Positions 59,256 to 64,000 of a stretch of DNA of 64,000 nucleotides are shown here, in pieces (position 1 is the stretch's first letter; the number at the start of each line of letters is the position of its first letter). The DNA lies in contig CM034137.1 of assembly GCA_019914995.1 (NCBI GenBank), forward strand, positions 6,847,155 through 6,911,154, given 5' to 3'. Below the pieces are notes generated by a model. It worked only from the letters and a program-made list of their open reading frames with translations, did not search any database and had not been told where the DNA came from. The position numbers and the translations under genes were made by a program. The stretch comes from Acanthochlamys bracteata. Taxonomy: Eukaryota; Streptophyta; Magnoliopsida; Pandanales; Velloziaceae.

Positions 59256-59549
59256 AGACGTGTTTCAATCGCCCGTAACTTCACTTTTTCCCGCCAAATT
59301 TTGAGTCTCAAATAATTTATTGTTTCAATTACACAAGGAACTCAGAATTTCACTTCCACGTACAGAACTTTAGTTCCAACTTTTTTATTTACATACTTTT
59401 AATACAACTATATTTTTCAATTTTCAACACACTTTCAAAATCTATTGAAACACAAATACTGAACTCCACTTTCACTTTATTTTTCAAAAAATTTTACTTC
59501 CTATTTTTTACTTTCACAAAATTCAGTTACGGATATTTAAAACACGCCC
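59256..59549. mobile_element. Tourist-like MITE, second of a back-to-back pair
   Basis: Ends agacgtgtttcaatcgcccg and gatatttaaaacacgccc, with TAA at 59253-59255 and 59550-59552. It lies in opposite orientation to the neighbour at 58957, with only the two TAA copies and one base between them. Confidence 0.75.
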
Positions 59550-59552
59550 TAA

Positions 59553-61183
59553 ATGAGTGTCACTCGAATAAAACACCTTAGAAGGAAAACTAACAATGCC
59601 AGCTTATAAAATAAATTTTTTTAAATTAAAAATATTATTATTTTAGTTTTATTATTAGTTTAAAAAATAATAAAAATAAATAATTAAAAAAATTATTATA
59701 TAGAATTTTTTTATATTTTTTACAATTTTAAATAAATTTTTTTAAAATATGTAATAAATATATTTAAAAATATGAATAAAAAATTAAAAAATTATTTTAG
59801 AATAGTGTTTGCCAAACATCCCCTCCCTTAAATTGAGAGTAAGTATGAATAAAAAGATAAAAAAATCAATTGCTCTTTATTAATTTTTTGTATAAATTAA
59901 CAAAAATAAGGGAAGGTAATCATTCTTTTATTACTTTATTATGTAAATTATGAAGTAAAAGTAGTAGTAGGTGCGCTGAGGTTTTCAAAATTACCCTCTC
60001 CAAAATCAATAGTTAAATTAGTAATTAAATCAATAATTTTTTAACCAATATTGATAATTAAATTGATAAGTATAATTAGAATGATGGTTTATATATTTAT
60101 TAACCTAATTTCTAGATTCGATTTACATGTTAACAATTTTATTTATATATTTATTTACCTATTCAGATTTTTTTAATAAATTCATCTTACTTTTGCTTAA
60201 TTTTTTAGTTTAGCTTATATATTACTTTCCTTAATTTATTATATTTTACTTAATTATTATATTTGATTAATTTTTATTTAATTTTATATCTTTTATAGAA
60301 TTAATTTTTTTGTCTGGCATATATAGTACCTAACAATATTCACCTGCTACTATTAAAGTTAATTTTATAATTTTTATTTTAATAAATTTTAATTATTAAA
60401 AAATTAATTTAACTTTGAATCGATTTAATAAATAAATAAATTAATATAGATATTTTTATCTACATAAATATATAAATAAAATTAAAGTTGAATGATTTCA
60501 TGGAAAGAATTGATGGGAAGGGATCCATTAATCCATATTGTCAACTTAACTTCTACTGAACGTTTTGAAACTCCTGCCTCTTGGAATAACCTGTAACTGG
60601 TTGAAAATAAGCAACTTACTGATTGCCACTTAGCAATGGCAAAAGATAATTCTATGGAGTCTCCACTCCAGATGGGATGCGGATGACTAGGTTAAACCAA
60701 GCACTCTTTCAAATGACAAAAATCCAAGAAAAACTCATCTACCTCAGTTTAGGGCGTATTTTAATCGCATAAAAATAAGTTTATTAAAATAAGTTTCATA
60801 AAAATAAAATTAAATAAAAAAAATTCAATCTGATAATTGAAATATATAAAACAAATTTTAAATTAGAGTTTTGGTGAAAATAAAATTTGGTGTAAAAATA
60901 AAATAAAATTTAGACTATCAATTGAAACTCGCAAAGAAATAAAAATTTAAATTTTGGAAGAAAAAAATAGAATTTGGTAGCATTTAAAACATGCCAACGG
61001 TGTTTTGTGATCTCTCACCAATAACATCCTCTTCCTAGTTTCTAGTACATCTCCATAAACAATCAACAACTGAGAACAGAAAGAGCGTTGCAACCTTCAC
61101 CAAACTCTTTTATTTCTTCTCTAATTACTCCACACTAATCTTTTCTCTGTAGCAACCATTTCTCATATCTTCATCTTTCCTCT
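59553..61183. other. AT-rich DNA upstream of F
   Basis: It contains AT-rich relics at about 59590-59820 and 59990-60500, and a Tourist-like relic at about 60755-61000 (ttagggcgtattttaatcgc ... atttaaaacatgcc) without a clear duplication. The last 180 bases, pyrimidine-rich and of balanced composition, are the probable promoter and leader of F. Confidence 0.45.
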
Positions 61184-61934
61184 ATGAGCACCATCACCTT
61201 CCTCTTTCTCTTCATATCCTTCTCTGCAACTAACATTCACACTAGTACTACTTCACCAACATGTACACCGATCAACTGCGGCGCAGTCGAAATCCATTAC
61301 CCTTTCTGGACAGCGAACACTTCGACCCAAAACTGCGGTGGGTACCCTTCCATGGAAATACACTGCTCTGACAAAACTCCATTCCTTCGCCTTCCCTTCG
61401 GCAACTATATGATAACTTCCATCGACTACAACAGGCGAACACTCTCCATTACTGACACCGATACCGATACTTGCTCTCTGCCAATTCGCAATATCACTAT
61501 GGATTCTAACTCTCCTTTGCGGTTCACTGATAAGACTACGAACATAACGTTCCTGCTTCACTGCAGCTTACCAAAACTAGCTATACCGCTGTTGTGCGGT
61601 GCCGCAGAACAACGGTTGGTGTCTTACGTTGTGCTTGGAGAACCACCATTGTTGCAACTTGGGTTGTTTTGTGATTGGGGAGATGGGTGTCAGAAAGTGG
61701 TAGTGGCGCCGGTATTGAGTTCTGCTGTAGGAGAGATAATTGCGGGGGAAGCAGAGAGGGCGGTAGCGGAAGGGTTTCAACTTGGTTGGGAAGATGGCGG
61801 TGCCGATGAACGGTGCCGGAGTTGTGAGAGCAGTGCGGGTGAGTGTTTGTTTAAGGAGAAGGACGAGTTTGTTTGCTTACGAGACAGAGTTGGTAGTGCG
61901 GGGAATGCAGTAGAGGTCAGTCAACGTCAACCCG
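61184..61934 (+). CDS. LRK10-like ectodomain exon F (no kinase attached)
   Basis: Intact exon: signal peptide (MSTITFLFLFISFSATNIHT), GUB_WAK_bind-like domain (CTPINCGAVEIHYPFW, NCGGYPSMEIHCSDKTPFLR), N-glycosylation sites (NIT), then a C-terminal block (GFQLGWEDGGADERCRSCES, SAGECLF, FVCL). The usual final Cys pair is weaker here: the expected F-x-C-x-C reads FVCLRDR. Donor CCCG|GTACGT at 61934/61935, again after the first base of a codon; unspliced, the frame runs to a stop at 62050. No kinase before E' 1.4 kb on. No counterpart in the left arm is seen, unless the degenerate remnants are its relatives. Confidence 0.78.
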
Positions 61935-63347
61935 GTACGTCTTTGATTGTTTCTTTCCTAACTGAATTTTACCGTGCGTTTTTAAACTATTTATCATTAC
62001 AAATTTTATCCCATCTCTATGTTCACCTAAAAAGAGAGACAGGATTTTAAAATGCTCATAATTAAAATAATAGAAGACTTTAAATCATGTTTGGCATAAT
62101 TTATTAAAAAATTATAGATTTTCTAAATTCAAAAAATTTGATAGTGCTTAAAAATTCTTTTAAAGAACTTAATACATTTAAAATATATATATAATTTATA
62201 ATTCTTACAAGTACAATTTTTAAAAATTTTAAAATTTTTTCAAAAGTTTACTTTTTGAGAATTTCAAACATGCTTTAAAATCGCAAATTTTGTAAAACTT
62301 TTACAATATTATATAATTTTGAAGACGTTTGAAAGTGATTAAAATAAAATTTATTTTAAAATATAATTTTTTTGAAGTTTTTAAAATATAAGTATTAATT
62401 TTTTACTAATAAAAATTAATATATAAAATTTATATGATATATGATTTATTTGTATTTTTTAAAATTTTTAAAATTTTAAAAAATACTATAGATAAAATGT
62501 AAGAATTTTCTTGTGTCCCTTTTATGTTAGATTTTAATTTTTGTAGATTTTGTAGACATGCTTAGGAAACTTTGACTAGATTCAACGAAATCAAGAAACA
62601 TTGACCCTATCGATTTAGTATACTTTATACGTACTTTATATTCTTTTCATTTTCAATTTAAAAAATATTTTATAATATTTTCAAAACAAATTTCAAATTC
62701 TAAAATTCTAAAAAGTTATACGTCATAAGATTGTTATATATATAATTTTATAATTTTTTAAATTAAAAGTAAACTTATTTGTAAAAATATTTAGCAAAAT
62801 TCTTTTTACTACAATTTTTAAGCAATCTCAAACTACTCCTTCACTACTTATAACTTCAGTTGGATTACTGCATTACTTGTAACTTCAGTTAGATAGCCAT
62901 GCATTTGTAACGTGTTATAGTTCCATCATTGAATGAAGTTTAACATTCGAAGAACCTTATCAAACTTTTCATTCATAAAATAAAATCTTCACTCTCAATT
63001 TTTCATCTTCCTTTTGGAAAACTGTTACTGCGGCTGCATAGATGAACTGTCAAAGATGTTTTAATTAACTGAAATCCTTAATTACATTATAAATATTCCA
63101 GAAATACATGCATTGACCTCACTAAAGAAAAAAAAAGGTTTTAAACTCCACATAAAAAGTTTCCATTATCACCCACCAATCCCTGTCTCTCTGCTGACTT
63201 TCTGAATTGTTTTTTTTTCAAAAAGAAAATTTGCAGACAACTTTGAATACGAAATCAATCAATTCTTCATCCTAAAGAATTTAAACAAATATACAACTTC
63301 ATGATCAACCACTTGCTTCTTCTGTTCATTTGTTTTCTTCTCAACAA
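61935..63347. other. Spacer between F and E'
   Basis: No kinase or TM exon is seen. AT-rich relics lie at about 62080-62275, 62280-62520 and 62640-62830. The last 60 bases are homologous to the leader of E (acaacttcatgatc and following). Confidence 0.5.
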
Positions 63348-64000
63348 ATGAAACATTCCAACTTCAATCCTTTCCTTCTTCTTCTTCTGCTAAGCACCCT
63401 CTCATGTATTCCAATCATTGTCGTCTTCGGCAACGACGAGTCTTCGCGGTACGAGGCATGCCGACCGAAGTCGCATGTCTGCGGCAACTCCAGTGTTGTT
63501 GTCGGTTACCCCTTCCGAATAGAAGACTGGCCGGATTACTGCGGCCATCCGAAGTACTACCTTCACTGCGATAACAAAACTTCAACCCTCACGATTCAAA
63601 TCTCCCCCGGCAGCGTGTACAAAGTTCTCGGTATCGACTACATGAATCATATCATCAGTTTACTTGATCGAGATGTTGATGATGATAAGTTCTGTAATGT
63701 CCTACACAGGAATATCAACATAGATTCTTCCTTGTATGATTTCTCGGGGCGTGATTTTATTCTGACAGTGTATTTCAACTGCACTAAACCGAGCTCGAGC
63801 AAATCCGTCTATCAGATTACAAAGTGTGGGAATTCTTACTATAAGATCGGAAATAGTGCTACTGATGCGCCGGAGAACTGTAGTTCTACTTCATTAGTTA
63901 TGATGGATATGGTTGCAGAGCAAGAGTTGGAAAACGGAAATTTGGTTGGTGCCATGCACGAGGGGTTTTCATTGAAATGGCAAGCTGGAAAAGGGTGGTG
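63348..64000 (+). CDS. LRK10-like ectodomain exon E' (cut by window end)
   Basis: Open from the ATG at 63348 to the window edge, without a stop. Signal peptide MKHSNFNPFLLLLLLSTLSC, then the same domain as E (CRPKSHVCGNSSVVVGYPFR, YCGHPKYYLHCDNK, GFSLKWQAGKGW). About ten residues differ from E; one removes a cysteine present in E (IEDCPAYC in E, IEDWPDYC here), which is probably an extra, unpaired Cys in E since the family usually has only the CGHP cysteine at this place. The final cysteine block and donor lie beyond the window, so whether kinase exons follow cannot be seen. Confidence 0.8.
   Translation, partial: MKHSNFNPFLLLLLLSTLSCIPIIVVFGNDESSRYEACRPKSHVCGNSSVVVGYPFRIEDWPDYCGHPKYYLHCDNKTSTLTIQISPGSVYKVLGIDYMNHIISLLDRDVDDDKFCNVLHRNINIDSSLYDFSGRDFILTVYFNCTKPSSSKSVYQITKCGNSYYKIGNSATDAPENCSSTSLVMMDMVAEQELENGNLVGAMHEGFSLKWQAGKGW

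Overview
The window is nuclear DNA from a flowering plant, most likely a eudicot; the species cannot be named from the sequence. The evidence is spliced genes with GT/AG introns, plant-specific families (type-2 lipid transfer proteins, a DUF789 protein, LRK10-like receptor kinases), plant Ty1/copia and Ty3/gypsy relics, and many short AT-rich inverted-repeat elements between genes.

Left part (1-29.7 kb). A decayed LINE 3' end opens the window. Three type-2 non-specific lipid transfer protein (nsLTP2) loci follow in tandem on the + strand. The first (2.5-3.6 kb) is a pseudogene split by two transposons, each with a clean target-site duplication; the other two (5.5 and 8.9 kb) are intact single-exon genes with TATA boxes. 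On the - strand lie an eight-exon WDR89-type WD40 gene (10.0-16.5 kb), with a non-autonomous LTR element in intron 1, and a six-exon DUF789 gene (22.4-25.7 kb). A truncated copia element lies between these two. About 4 kb of AT-rich DNA then leads into the receptor cluster.

Right part (29.7-64 kb). This is a cluster of LRK10-like (LRK10L-2 type) receptor-kinase sequences in two opposed arms. The left arm reads leftward: E (48.5 kb), two degenerate remnants, D (38.9 kb), pseudogene B (37.5 kb) and A (33.4 kb). Only A is followed by a transmembrane exon and a kinase exon. The right arm reads rightward: D' (52.1 kb), C (54.9 kb), F (61.2 kb) and E' (63.3 kb, cut by the window end). D/D', B/C and E/E' are inverted homologous pairs. 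All intact ectodomain exons end in a GT donor after the first base of a glycine codon in frame (the donor that precedes A's transmembrane exon has the same phase), yet none except A has kinase exons before the next ectodomain exon.

The layout therefore suggests either a set of stranded ectodomain exons or a bank of alternative first exons that could share one kinase module per arm. A itself has a frameshift in its ectodomain exon. A complete copia element with 217-bp LTRs, a gypsy fragment, a miniature LTR element, hAT-type and Tourist-type miniature elements and a LEA_2 gene scrap are scattered through the cluster.
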